64,000 nucleotides of DNA from Chitinophaga pollutisoli (lineage in GTDB: Bacteria > Bacteroidota > Bacteroidia > Chitinophagales > Chitinophagaceae): assembly GCF_038396755.1 (NCBI RefSeq), contig NZ_CP149822.1, positions 310,001 to 374,000 of the forward strand, written 5' to 3'. The notes beneath the pieces are model-generated. The model did not search any database. It was given only the letters and a program-made list of their open reading frames with translations, and was not told the origin of the DNA. A program made the translations under genes and the position numbers. This document shows positions 52,421-62,333 of the stretch, piece after piece; position 1 is the first letter of the stretch; every line of letters begins with the position of its first letter.

Positions 52421-53314
52421 ATGAAAGACACGCTCACCCTTCCCGTCAAGGGCCTGCCCGCCATCCCTGCCTGGCTCGCCGCCCCTTTCCGCATGCTGGA
52501 ACCGGCACGTAACAGGCTGCTGCTCATTGTTTTCTGCGGATGCTTCAGTTTTCTGTTCATGTGCCTGTTCACGCCCTTTAACATGAACCAATGGTACAAC
52601 GGCGGCCCCATAGGCGTAACAGGCGTATTCGCCGCCTTTTCCGGCAGCGGCATCGCCGCCCTGGGAATCTCCCAATTCCTGTTGCGGAAGTGGATGATCA
52701 AAAAGCCCCTCCGGCACTGGCAATTTCTGGCCTGGTTCTTTGGCGAAACGGTATTGGTAGCCGGCATTGTCAATATCGTTAATGTATCCCTCCACGATTA
52801 CCTCTCATTCACCTGGTACGAATACTGGGAAACTTATAAATATGGCTTCGGCGTGCTGGCGCTCCCCTATTCCATCGCCCTTCTCTGGTTCCAGAGCCGC
52901 GTTTCCGCCAACCAGCTCAAAACCATCGGACACCAGCCGGCTGTGGCCGGCGATACGGTAAAAGAGCACCTCATCATCCGGGATGAATACGACAAATTAG
53001 CCCTGAGCCTCCCGCCTTCGAGCCTGCTGATGGTGAAGGCGGAAGACAATTACGTGCAGGTTTTTTACCGGAACGGCACCGGGGTGAAGAAAGAACTGGT
53101 ACGCTCTTCCCTCAAAAAACTGGAACCCCAGCTCGCCGGGCACGGTGTGGCGAGGTCGCACCGCTCGTATATGGTTAATGTATCCAACGTATTGTTATTC
53201 AAGAAAAACGCGAAAGGCCACTACCTTTTAATTGAAGGGATGGATGATCACCCGGTCCCGGTTTCGGCGAGTTATCTGCCCCAGTTCCAGCAGAAATTCA
53301 CCCCGGACCCCTGA
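52421..53314 (+). CDS. Membrane-bound LytTR family transcription regulator
   Basis: A 297-residue protein with four membrane helices in the first approx. 170 residues (LLLIVFCGCFSFLFMCLF; GVTGVFAAFSGSGIAALGIS; FLAWFFGETVLVAGIVNIV; YGFGVLALPYSIALLWF) and a LytTR DNA-binding domain from about 190 (LLMVKAEDNYVQVFYRNG, LAGHGVARSHRSYMVNVSNV, GMDDHPVPVSASYLPQFQ). This is the Bacteroidota one-component form of LytTR regulators, sensing something in or at the membrane. It lies 109 bases upstream of the TonB receptor in the same direction and is the likely controller of the cluster. Confidence 0.9.
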   Translation: MKDTLTLPVKGLPAIPAWLAAPFRMLEPARNRLLLIVFCGCFSFLFMCLFTPFNMNQWYNGGPIGVTGVFAAFSGSGIAALGISQFLLRKWMIKKPLRHWQFLAWFFGETVLVAGIVNIVNVSLHDYLSFTWYEYWETYKYGFGVLALPYSIALLWFQSRVSANQLKTIGHQPAVAGDTVKEHLIIRDEYDKLALSLPPSSLLMVKAEDNYVQVFYRNGTGVKKELVRSSLKKLEPQLAGHGVARSHRSYMVNVSNVLLFKKNAKGHYLLIEGMDDHPVPVSASYLPQFQQKFTPDP

Positions 53315-53423
53315 TTTTCACCCCGCAAACACACCCTTCACCCCGAAACAGCCTTGTACAGGCAAGCGGTGCATGGTAAATGCATAATATCGCCTTTACC
53401 ATCCCAACCAAAATTACTCGCCC

Positions 53424-56171
53424 ATGTACAAACTGATGCTACTGTTCACGATAGCCATGCTGTCCGCATGGTCGCTCCATGCCCAACACGTGCTGTCGGG
53501 CAAGGTGCGGAACAGCCAGACGGGGGAAACGGTGCCAGCGGTATCCGTAAAAGCCCGCAACACGCCTTATGGCGACTATACCAATGACCAGGGGAATTTC
53601 CGGTTCACACTCCGCGCTCCCCTACCCGTAACCCTCGTTTTCTCCTCCGTGGGTTACGCCACCAAAGAGGTGACCGTCAGTAGTGCGGGCGCCATAACCG
53701 TTTCCCTCGATCCCTCCTCGATCCTCGGCACCGAAGTCGTCGTTTCCGCCAGCCGCAACATCCAGCGGAAAATCGAATCACCTGTCACCATCGAGCGGAT
53801 CGACAACAAAGATGTCATCAATTCCCCCCAGCCGAGCTATTATTCCATGCTCCAGGGCCTCAAAGGGGTAGACATCACCACATCTTCCCTCACCTTCACC
53901 ACCATCACCACCCGCGGCTTCAACACCAGCGGCAACACCAATTTCACCCAGGTGGTCGACGGGATGGACAACCAGGCTCCCGGGCTCAACTTCCCGCTAG
54001 GCGCCGCCATCGGCCTCACCGAACTGGATGTCGACAACCTGGAACTGCTCTCCGGCGCGTCATCGGCGCTATATGGCTCCAGGGGTCTGAACGGCACGCT
54101 GGTTATGACCGGGAAAGACCCGTTCAAGTACCAGGGCGTCAGCTTCCAGATCACGCAGGGCGTGAACCACGTCCGTAAAGGCAGAGGCAACGACCCCATG
54201 GGCGCGTCGCCTTATTACGACTGGACCCTTCGCTGGGGACAGAAAGTGAACGACCGGCTGGCGTTTAAAATCAATGCGCAATATACTCGCGCCAAAGACT
54301 GGCTGGCGGCGGATACCAGCAACACAAACGGGCCCGGATCCAAATACACGGACCCCAATTACAACGGCGTCAACTCTTACGGCAGCAAAACTTCGGTTGA
54401 CATCAACCCTTTCCTCGAAGCCATTAAAGCGATGGACCCTTCCACCGCGCCCATCGTGGACCCGCTGCTCGCCAATCCTGCCAATTACGTTTCCCGCACC
54501 GGTTACCCGGAATACGGCTATCTCAGCAACGACGCCAAGATGCTCAAATTCAACGCGGAAGTACGATACAATATCAAACCCGGCCTTCAGGCCATCGTTT
54601 CCGGCACCTACGGCGGCGGAACGGCGGTGTACAGCAACGACACGCGTTATGCGCTCGATGGGTTCAAGCTGGCGCAATACCGTGCGGAACTGCGGGCGGA
54701 GCACTGGTTCGTAAGAGCCTACACCACCCGCGAGAACTCCGGCAATACGATCATCGCCAGCCCCACCGCCCAGCTCCTCAACGAAGCCTGGAAACCCAGC
54801 TACGACGGCAATACGGGCGACGGCTGGTACCCACAATACACCGTTGGGCTGATTACGGCGCTCGCAGGCGGACAGTCGCTCACCGACGCCCATTTATCCG
54901 CCCGGGCCGTGGCCGACCAGGGACGCCCATTGGCTGGCAGCGATCACTTCAACCGGCTGCGCGACAGTATTTCCGGCATCCCGACCTCCAAAGGGGGCAC
55001 ACTTTTCCTCGACCGCAGCAAGCTCTACAACGCCGAATTCCAGTATAATTTCACCCGGTTCGTGCAATTCGCGGAAGTGATCGCCGGGTTGAATTACCGG
55101 ATGTACAACCTCGATTCCAAAGGAACGTTGTTCCCCGACCATGACGGCGCCATCCATGTGGCGGAATACAGCGCCTTCGCGCATTTTTCGAAGAAATTGA
55201 TCCACAACAAACTGAAACTGGGGGCGGCCTTCCGGCTCGACAAAAACACGTTGTTCGAAAAGCCCAGGACCACTTCCCGTTTGTCGGCCGTATTGGAAAC
55301 CATGAAAGAGCATTTCCTGCGGTTCTCTTATCAGAACGCCTACAGTTTCCCGTCGAATATCCAGTCGCTGCAGAGCACGCTGGTGGATTACAACTCGTAT
55401 GCGTCCGGGGGCTCGGCGCGCTTGCTGTACGGAGAATATCAATTCGATAAATACCAGCCATACACACTCGAAAGCGTGAATAAATACCGGCAAACGGAAG
55501 ACGCTTCGGTGCTGGAGAAGTTTGAGCCCAAAGACATCAAGCCGCAGTCAGTGGATGCGTTTGAACTGGGGTATTCCGCCCTGGTGGCCAAATGCGTGTT
55601 GATCGACGTGCTCGGGTATTATTCCACCTGGAAGAATTTCATCGGCTATGTGAATGTGGCGCATACGCCGGGCTCCACGGATGTGGAAGATTTCAAGGAC
55701 CGGAGCAAATACATCGCTTACAACATCGCTTTTAACGGCGCGCAAAAGGTGAACACCTACGGTTACGCCGCCAGTGTGAGCGTGGATCTTTCCCGGAATT
55801 TCCTGGCAAAAGTTAATTTTTCGTCTGATTTCCTGAAAAACAGGAACAACAGCCAAATTAACAACTTCAACACACCCAACTGGAAAGTGAACATGGAATT
55901 CGGCAATACCGGCCTGGGGAAGAAACAGCTGTTTTCCTTCAACACCAGCCTCCGTTACCGGCCTTCGTATTTCTATTCCATCGGGTTTGCGAGCGGAACG
56001 ATCGATGCCAATGTAGTGCTGGATGCGCAGGTAAGTTATAAATTGCCGAAAGTGAAAAGCAGGATCAAACTGGGCGGCACGAACCTCACGAACAAATACT
56101 ACTACACCGGCTTCGGAAGCCCCGGCATTGGCGGGGTGTATTATATCACATACGCTTATAACGTATTCTAA
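53424..56171 (+). CDS. TonB-dependent receptor of the beta-helix/cytochrome cluster
   Basis: A 915-residue outer-membrane receptor. Signal peptide (LLFTIAMLSAWSLHAQ) is followed by a carboxypeptidase-like domain (LSGKVRNSQTGETVPAVSVK), then the plug (EVVVSASRNIQRKIESPVTIE, MLQGLKGVDITTSSLTFT, TTRGFNTSGNTNFTQVVDG, ELLSGASSALYGSRGLNG) and a long barrel ending YITYAYNVF. It lacks the SusC-specific motifs and has no SusD partner. It is followed by a beta-helix lipoprotein 12 bases later. The transported ligand is not known; a metal complex or small organic ligand is possible. Confidence 0.93.
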   Translation: MYKLMLLFTIAMLSAWSLHAQHVLSGKVRNSQTGETVPAVSVKARNTPYGDYTNDQGNFRFTLRAPLPVTLVFSSVGYATKEVTVSSAGAITVSLDPSSILGTEVVVSASRNIQRKIESPVTIERIDNKDVINSPQPSYYSMLQGLKGVDITTSSLTFTTITTRGFNTSGNTNFTQVVDGMDNQAPGLNFPLGAAIGLTELDVDNLELLSGASSALYGSRGLNGTLVMTGKDPFKYQGVSFQITQGVNHVRKGRGNDPMGASPYYDWTLRWGQKVNDRLAFKINAQYTRAKDWLAADTSNTNGPGSKYTDPNYNGVNSYGSKTSVDINPFLEAIKAMDPSTAPIVDPLLANPANYVSRTGYPEYGYLSNDAKMLKFNAEVRYNIKPGLQAIVSGTYGGGTAVYSNDTRYALDGFKLAQYRAELRAEHWFVRAYTTRENSGNTIIASPTAQLLNEAWKPSYDGNTGDGWYPQYTVGLITALAGGQSLTDAHLSARAVADQGRPLAGSDHFNRLRDSISGIPTSKGGTLFLDRSKLYNAEFQYNFTRFVQFAEVIAGLNYRMYNLDSKGTLFPDHDGAIHVAEYSAFAHFSKKLIHNKLKLGAAFRLDKNTLFEKPRTTSRLSAVLETMKEHFLRFSYQNAYSFPSNIQSLQSTLVDYNSYASGGSARLLYGEYQFDKYQPYTLESVNKYRQTEDASVLEKFEPKDIKPQSVDAFELGYSALVAKCVLIDVLGYYSTWKNFIGYVNVAHTPGSTDVEDFKDRSKYIAYNIAFNGAQKVNTYGYAASVSVDLSRNFLAKVNFSSDFLKNRNNSQINNFNTPNWKVNMEFGNTGLGKKQLFSFNTSLRYRPSYFYSIGFASGTIDANVVLDAQVSYKLPKVKSRIKLGGTNLTNKYYYTGFGSPGIGGVYYITYAYNVF

Positions 56172-56183
56172 AAAACCATCGAC

Positions 56184-57428
56184 ATGAAATATTCCATTCC
56201 CCTGCTCGCACTGGCTTTGGCAGCCGGATGCAGCGCCCCGGAAAAGCAACCGGCCGACGGCTACAAGCAAACGCTCGTGTTCGGCCCCGGCGAAGAAACG
56301 AAAATCACGGAAGCCTTCCTCACGCTGACCGACAGCAGCGCGATCGAGCTGAAAGCCGGTACGTACAAATTCAACAACCTTAGCCTGGTGCAGCTTAAGC
56401 ACATCCGCATCAGTGGCGCCGGGCCCGACAAAACGATCCTCGACTTCTCCACCCAGACGCAGGGTGGCGAAGGCATCCGGGTGGCGGAAGTGAAAGGGTT
56501 TACCATCAACGGCATGACCATCCGCGAATCCAAAGGCGACCTGTTGAAAGTGAATAAAAGCGAAGACGTCGTGATCCGCGACGTTCACGCCATCTGGCAG
56601 GTGGCGGACTCCACCAGCGGCGGGTACGGCATTTATCCCGTATTGTGCAGCAACGTGCTGGTCGAAAACTGTTACGCGCAGGGCGCATCTGATGCAGGCA
56701 TCTACGTAGGCCAATCCAACAAGGCGATCGTCAGGAAGAGCAAGGCTTTTAAAAATGTAGCCGGTTGCGAGATCGAGAACACTACCAACGCGGAAGTCTA
56801 TGACAACGAATTCTACGGCAATACGGCCGGCTTCCTTGTATTCGACCTGCCCGACCTGTCGCAGCGCGGCGGACAGATAAAAGCGTACAACAACTACATC
56901 CACGACAACAACGAACGCAATTTCGCCAAGTCGGGCAGTTTCGGCACCACCTGGGGTGTAGGGAACGCGGCGCCGGGATGCGGTGTGATCATCCAGGCCA
57001 CGTCAGACGTGGAGATTTATAACAACCGGATCATCAACAATAATTCCGCGGCTATCGCGATGGTATCCGGATTTTTCGTGGATGCGAAAGCGGGTGAGAA
57101 AGTCAACGCGAGTTACTTCCCTGTATCGCAGAATATCTTTATCCACGACAACACTATCGAGATGGCGGACGCCTTCCCTGAACCCGTTTACCACCATCAT
57201 ACCGGACAAGTGCTGGTAGCGATTGAAAAAGCCCTTGGGAAACGGATCCCTCCCATCGTGTACGACGGAATCTCCACCAACGTCATCACGCAGGAGCAAA
57301 AAATCAACCCGGATTCCATCTGCATCCGGCAAACCGGCGATAACCTGTTCGTGAATGCCGACGGGCTCAACATCGGCACCGCGAAGTGGAAACCGGGTAC
57401 CGATATACAACCTTTCATCTGTAAATGA
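56184..57428 (+). CDS. Parallel beta-helix repeat lipoprotein (TIGR03805-type)
   Basis: A 414-residue lipoprotein (IPLLALALAAGC-SAPEKQ). The rest is a right-handed parallel beta-helix with repeated coils (NGMTIRESKGDLLKVNKSED, NVLVENCYAQGASDAGIYVGQ, NAEVYDNEFYGNTAGFLVFDL, VEIYNNRIINNNSAAIAMV). The sequence matches, from memory, the beta-helix family that co-occurs with the HNE_0200/SO_2930-type diheme cytochrome, which follows here with a four-base overlap. Its fold resembles polysaccharide lyases and NosD-like proteins, but no catalytic residue can be seen, so the activity is unknown. Confidence 0.85.
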   Translation: MKYSIPLLALALAAGCSAPEKQPADGYKQTLVFGPGEETKITEAFLTLTDSSAIELKAGTYKFNNLSLVQLKHIRISGAGPDKTILDFSTQTQGGEGIRVAEVKGFTINGMTIRESKGDLLKVNKSEDVVIRDVHAIWQVADSTSGGYGIYPVLCSNVLVENCYAQGASDAGIYVGQSNKAIVRKSKAFKNVAGCEIENTTNAEVYDNEFYGNTAGFLVFDLPDLSQRGGQIKAYNNYIHDNNERNFAKSGSFGTTWGVGNAAPGCGVIIQATSDVEIYNNRIINNNSAAIAMVSGFFVDAKAGEKVNASYFPVSQNIFIHDNTIEMADAFPEPVYHHHTGQVLVAIEKALGKRIPPIVYDGISTNVITQEQKINPDSICIRQTGDNLFVNADGLNIGTAKWKPGTDIQPFICK

Positions 57429-58459
57429 TATTGACGCTCATGAGAATTGTGATTGCACTGGCATGGATCGGAATGTTCGCGATGGGCTGTTCCCAGCCCG
57501 CAAAGCGCCCGGCGGCGGGATTTCATGACAAGCTTTCGGATTACGGCTTCTTTACCGGGGCCCTGAAGGATTTGTCGCCCGCCGCGCGGGTGCACCTGTA
57601 TGAACTGGCGACGCCGCTCTTCAGTGATTATACCGTAAAAAAACGCTTCATCGCGCTCCCGGAAGGCAGCACGATGCGGTATACCGACAGCAGCGCCCTC
57701 GATTTCCCCGACGGCACTTACCTGATCAAGAATTTCGCGTACCGCGACAGCACCGGGAGGGAAATACTGCTCGAAACACGGCTGCTGCATAAGGATGTGG
57801 CCGACGGAAAGTGGAAAGTGATGAATTACAAATGGAATGCGGAGCAAACAGAAGCGGAGAAGTGGATCACCGGCGCGCAGGTGCCCATCACCCTCACCGA
57901 CGACGCCGGCCAGCGCATCTCCACCCATTACCAGATTCCCAACACTAACGACTGCAAGCGCTGCCACGCCTCTGCCGGCACGCTGATTCCTATCGGCCCG
58001 AAGGCCCGGAACCTCAATTACCACGGCCAGCTGGAAAAATGGGCCACAGCAGGTATCCTGCAAGGGATGCCGGAAATCGGGAAGGTGGCGAAATTCCCTG
58101 TGTGGAACGACAGTGCGCACTATACCATCAACGAACGCGCCCGCGCCTACCTCGACGTGAACTGCGCCCACTGCCATACCAAAGGCGGCGACGCCGATAA
58201 TACCGGCCTGTTCCTCGAATATGGCCAGGAAGCACCATCGCGGCTGGGCATCCTGAAAGGACCGGTTTCTGCAGGAAACGGGGCCGGCGGCATGGATTAC
58301 GACGTGGTTCCTGGAGATCCGGCGGCTTCCATCCTGCATTTCCGGATGAACAGCTCCGAACCCGGCACAGCAATGCCGGAACTCGCGCGGACCATCACCC
58401 ATCGCGAAGGCGTGGACCTGATCGCGGCATGGATTCGTCAACTCCCGAAAACACCTTAA
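57425..58459 (+). CDS. Diheme c-type cytochrome lipoprotein (SO_2930 / HNE_0200 family)
   Basis: A 344-residue protein with a lipoprotein signal (RIVIALAWIGMFAMGC-SQPAK). Two haem-binding motifs are CKRCH (in NTNDCKRCHASAG) and CAHCH (in VNCAHCHTKGG), attaching two c-type haems in the periplasm. The N-terminal stretch LSDYGFFTGALKDLSP, ELATPLFSDYTVKKRFIALPEG and DGTYLIKNFAY is the signature of the SO_2930 family. ATG 57425 overlaps the beta-helix stop by four bases (ATGA), indicating coupled translation. The electron donor and acceptor are unknown. Confidence 0.92.
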   Translation: MILTLMRIVIALAWIGMFAMGCSQPAKRPAAGFHDKLSDYGFFTGALKDLSPAARVHLYELATPLFSDYTVKKRFIALPEGSTMRYTDSSALDFPDGTYLIKNFAYRDSTGREILLETRLLHKDVADGKWKVMNYKWNAEQTEAEKWITGAQVPITLTDDAGQRISTHYQIPNTNDCKRCHASAGTLIPIGPKARNLNYHGQLEKWATAGILQGMPEIGKVAKFPVWNDSAHYTINERARAYLDVNCAHCHTKGGDADNTGLFLEYGQEAPSRLGILKGPVSAGNGAGGMDYDVVPGDPAASILHFRMNSSEPGTAMPELARTITHREGVDLIAAWIRQLPKTP

Positions 58460-58486
58460 TCAACTTACATCCCTAGCCAACTCGGG

Positions 58487-58515
58487 GGCGTCCGCTTGCG
58501 GGCGCCTTTGATTTT
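58487..58515 (+). terminator. Terminator of the cytochrome operon
   Basis: GGCGTCCGC (58487-58495) and GCGGGCGCC (58498-58506) form a nine-bp stem, followed by TTTGATTTTT. Confidence 0.7.
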
Positions 58516-59286
58516 TCAATGATTGGCCATCCAAATGTCCCAGGCAAAGCGCAGGAGTGTGACAAAAACCACAAAAAGGAAGAACACCCTGACGAAGGCA
58601 TTCCCTTTCAGGAGGGCCAGCCGGGTGCCGAAAAAGGCGCCAGCCATATTGCAGGCGGCCATGGGCAAAGCGAATTGGTAGAGGATATGCCCCGTACTGC
58701 CAAAATAGACGATCGCGGCGAGGTTGGTGGCCAGGTTGATGAGTTTTGCGCTGGCCGATGCATGAATGAAATCGTAACCTAAAAAAGCGATAAAAATGAG
58801 GATGAGGAAAGTACCTGTTCCAGGTCCGATCAGCCCGTCGTAAAAGCCGATGATAAAACCGCATAACAAGCCAAGGAAAAGCTGCATACCCCGGCTATGG
58901 TCAGTATCGCGGGGTTGGCCGAAGTTCTTGTTGACGTAGGTATAACCCGCTACGATGAGCAGCACGAAGAATATGATGGGCTTGATAACGCGGTTGTCGA
59001 TCAGGGAAACGCAAAACGCACCCAGGAAAGCGCCCCCGAAGGCTAGCAGGGCCACCAGGGAAAGCAGTCGCCAGTCGAGCCGTACCTGCCGGGAATAGCG
59101 CCATGCGGCAAAGGCGGTGCCGGAGATGGAGGGAATCTTGGTGGTGCCTAGCAGCGTGGCCACCGGGTATTGCGGCAGGATGATCATGATGGCCGGGGTC
59201 TGGAGCAATCCCCCTCCCCCAACGATCGCATCAATAAATCCCGCGAAAAACGACACCAGGCATAATAAAACCGTTTCCACCAACAT
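58516..59286 (-). CDS. TauE/SafE family sulfite/organosulfur exporter
   Basis: A 256-residue membrane protein with about eight helices. It has the TauE/SafE signature VSFFAGFIDAIVGGGGLLQTPA near the N-terminus and a second symmetrical copy LLCGFIIGFYDGLIGPGTGTF in the middle. Members export sulfite, sulfoacetate or other organosulfur or aromatic anions. It converges on the cytochrome gene; no functional link is visible. Confidence 0.93.
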   Translation of the reverse strand: MLVETVLLCLVSFFAGFIDAIVGGGGLLQTPAIMIILPQYPVATLLGTTKIPSISGTAFAAWRYSRQVRLDWRLLSLVALLAFGGAFLGAFCVSLIDNRVIKPIIFFVLLIVAGYTYVNKNFGQPRDTDHSRGMQLFLGLLCGFIIGFYDGLIGPGTGTFLILIFIAFLGYDFIHASASAKLINLATNLAAIVYFGSTGHILYQFALPMAACNMAGAFFGTRLALLKGNAFVRVFFLFVVFVTLLRFAWDIWMANH

Positions 59287-59301
59287 GGCTGCGAAATTAT
59301 A

Positions 59302-59339
59302 AAAAAAGCGCCTGCGGCATGTGCTGCAGGCGCTTTTTT
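59302..59339. terminator. Terminator of the M16 gene
   Basis: AAAAAAGCGCCTGC (59302-59315) pairs with GCAGGCGCTTTTT (59326-59338). It lies right after the stop of the M16 gene and can act in both directions. Confidence 0.85.
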
Positions 59340-59354
59340 ATGTAAAACAGAAGC

Positions 59355-62206
59355 CTATTTCTCGGGAACCAGCGCCGCCTTAAAGTAGTTGGCGTTAGAA
59401 AGGTACGTATCAGCAGCGGCTTTCACGCTCGCTTCCGTTACCTGTTTGAGGCGCTCTTCGGTGTTCAGGACGGAAGTAGGATCTTCGCCATTCTTGAACT
59501 TGCCGGAGAGGTAGCTCAGCCAGAAGTTGTTTTCGCGCATATTCAGTTCCAGCGAACGGCGGTATTCCGCCTTGAACTTGGTGATATCGTCTGCCGTAGC
59601 ACCGGTCTTCTTGATCTTTTCGATCTCGTCGAGCACGGCGTTCACCAGTTTGTCTACATTCGCGGGAGCGCAGCTGAAAGAAACCGACAGGCTGTAATTG
59701 CCGTAAGGATATTTCTCGAAGCCGACCCCAACGTTCGGGCTGTATACGCCGCCTTCCTTTTCGCGGAGGCGCTCCAGCACCTTGAACTCCAGGATATCGC
59801 TCAGGGCGCTCAGCTGGATATTGTTCTCAGGGGCGTAGTTATAGCTGTTGTAGAAGAACATTTTCACGGAAGCCTTGTCTTCAATCCCTTTCTTCACGAT
59901 CCGCTCGTTCTTGCCGCTACGCGGGCGAACGCCGCGGTCTACAAACTTCTCCGCTTTGTTGTTGGCCGGAAGGCCGCCGAGGTAGGTTTCCAGCAACGGT
60001 GTGATGGCAGCCACGTCGAAGTTGCCCACGAAAACGAAAGTCTGCCCGCTGGCGTCAGCGAAACGGTTTTTATAGAATTCGAAAGAACGGTCGAGGCTGA
60101 TGTTGTTCAGTTCGGCCATGGTGGGCTTCTTCTCGCGCAGGTGATTGGAAGTCAGCACTGCGGTCACCGTATCATTGAATACGTTTTCCGGGCTGTCGTC
60201 CGCATTTTGCAGGTAGATGCCATATTCCTCGATGTTCTTTTTGAACACCACCGGATCTTTCCGGGGATTGGTGGCATATGCGTACACCAGTTGCAGCGCG
60301 GTTTCCAGGTCTTTCGGGGAAGCGCTGCCGCCGAAGCCCTGGTACAGTTCGTTCAAATAGGAAGACGCGCTGGCGGTAGTACCTGCCAGGAGCCTGCGCA
60401 GGGAAGGATTATCGAAGTCACCGATGCCATCGCCGGGGATGTTGCCGGCGTAGTTTACGGCCATGAAATCTTTATCCTCCGCCAGTGAAACGCCGCCCTG
60501 CGCGTAGGAAGTGAACAGGATCTGGTCGTTCTTGAAATCGGTAGGCTTCAGGTAGATCACCACGCCATTGGAGAGCGTAAGTTTGGTAACGCCAATGCTT
60601 TCGATCTTTTCCGTGTTGGTAACTTTACCGGCCAGGGGCTTTTTGTCCAGCAGCGGCTTGTTCACTTTATTGTCTTCGTAAGGTTTAAGGCCTTTGCCCG
60701 CATCGCGGATAGCCGCCAGTAGCTGGTCGGTCGTGGGCAGGGAGGCTTTCTCCTTCTCAGGCGCCTGAACAACGATGCTCAGGTTTTCTTTGCCGAGCAT
60801 CTTCTTTACCGTGGCGTTTACTTCTTCCACCGTGATTTCGTTCAGGAATTTCTTCGTGATATCGTAGCGGAAATCCGGGCTTACGATCGGCGCGCCGTAC
60901 ATGAAGTTCTTCAGGTAAGCTTGTACGAAAATATTGGAAGCGATCTTGTCCTTTTCGCGGTTGGCTTTTTCGTTAGCGGCTTCGGATTGCTTTTTCACCA
61001 CCTCCAGTTCCGAAGCGGTAAACCCGAATTGCGCCGCCCGCTCAAACTCAGCCATAACGCCAGCCAGGCCAGCGGCCAGTTCTCCCCGTTCTTCGTAACG
61101 GCCAAAACGGTCGCTGCTTCGATGCCGGGTACCAGGCCGTCCTGGTATTGACCGTAGGCAGCCTGTCCGTCCACGAAAGGCGCGGTGCCTTTCTGCTTCA
61201 GCTCGCTGATACGCGCGCCCAACATCGCGTTGGCCATGCTGATCACCATGTTGCGGCGAAGGTCTTCCGTGGTCTGGCTGCCTTTGTGGCGCTGGCGGAT
61301 GAAGGCCATGGCCACGTTGTAGGGAAATTCCTTGTCGGTCACGATCTTCACGAGCGGCTCCTTATGATCGGGCAGGTCGTAAGTATTGTGAGGCTTGGGT
61401 TTAGCGGGATTGGTCAGCTTACCGAAGTTGTCTTTGATCAGGCTTTCCACGGCCGCCACGTCGAAATCGCCCACGGCGATCACCGCCTGGAGGTTCGGGC
61501 GGTACCAGTCGCGGTAGAAATTGCGGATTTCTTCATGTTTGAAATTCCGCAGGATATCGAGCTTCCCGATGGGGATACGCTCGGCGTAACGGGAACCATG
61601 CAGCAACACGGGCAGCAGCTCCTTCTGGATACGGCTTTGCGCATTCATGCCGCGCTGGCGGTCTTCTTCGATGATCACCCCGCGCTCGCCGTCGATATCG
61701 GGCCCCAGCATGCTGATGTGCCCCGCCCAGTTCGCCAGGATCTTGAAACCGTTTTTAAACAGTTCCGCACTGTCGGTAGGGATAGGCAGCTGGTACACCG
61801 TTTGGTCGAAAGACGTATAAGCGTTGAGGTCCGCTCCGAACTTCACACCGGCTTTCTGCAGGTAGTTGATAAGTTCATTCTTGGGGAAATCCTTCGTACC
61901 GTTAAACGCCATGTGCTCGGTGAAGTGCGCAAGGCCTTGCTGGGCGTCGGTTTCCATAAGCGATCCCGCTTTCAGCGCCATGTACAGCACGGCGCGGTTG
62001 CGGGGTTCTGCGTTTTTACGGATGTAATAGGTTAGACCGTTGCTCAGCTTCCCGATTTTCACTTCGGGATCTGCCGGAATCTTCTGGCCTGCTGCTACGG
62101 CCGAAGTGCTGCCGCCGGATACCGACTTCTGAGCGTAAACAGGGCTCTCGGTCAGAGAAATGACGCTTGCAGCTGCAAGCGTCATCAACAAAAACTTTCG
62201 TTTCAT
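59355..62206 (-). pseudogene. M16 family zinc peptidase, split by a frameshift
   Basis: Two overlapping minus-strand frames together encode one M16 peptidase of about 950 residues. The first (62206 to 60995) has a signal peptide and the zinc motif HFTEHMAFNG with His94, Glu97 and His98, then the M16 N-terminal domain. The second (61055 to 59355) carries the rest of domain two and the inactive C-terminal half (VRPRSGKNERIVKKGIEDKASVKMFFYNSYNYAP). The natural reading continues KNGE into LAAGLAGVMAEFERAAQFGF, so the shift lies near 61069-61090, at a GAGA dinucleotide repeat. The first frame stops after 57 missense bases. The two products could complement each other if both are made; otherwise the gene is broken. 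Confidence 0.85.
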
Positions 62207-62333
62207 AAACAGTGATTGGTTTAGATTTATGCGATTACTCGGTTTTCCTATAAGTCAGGCAATTTACTGACATTCCGTGATTCCGGAACACGGAATCCGG
62301 GTAACCGGCAAAAATCGCAGGTCGGGCTGCTAC

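Noticed and set aside
55548..56903. 451-codon minus-strand frame opposite the receptor and beta-helix genes
   Set aside because: Crosses two confident genes and lacks any family motif.
61055..61090. Programmed ribosomal frameshift in the M16 gene
   Set aside because: No slippery heptamer is evident, and the M16 family is not known to use frameshifting; mutation or sequencing error is simpler.
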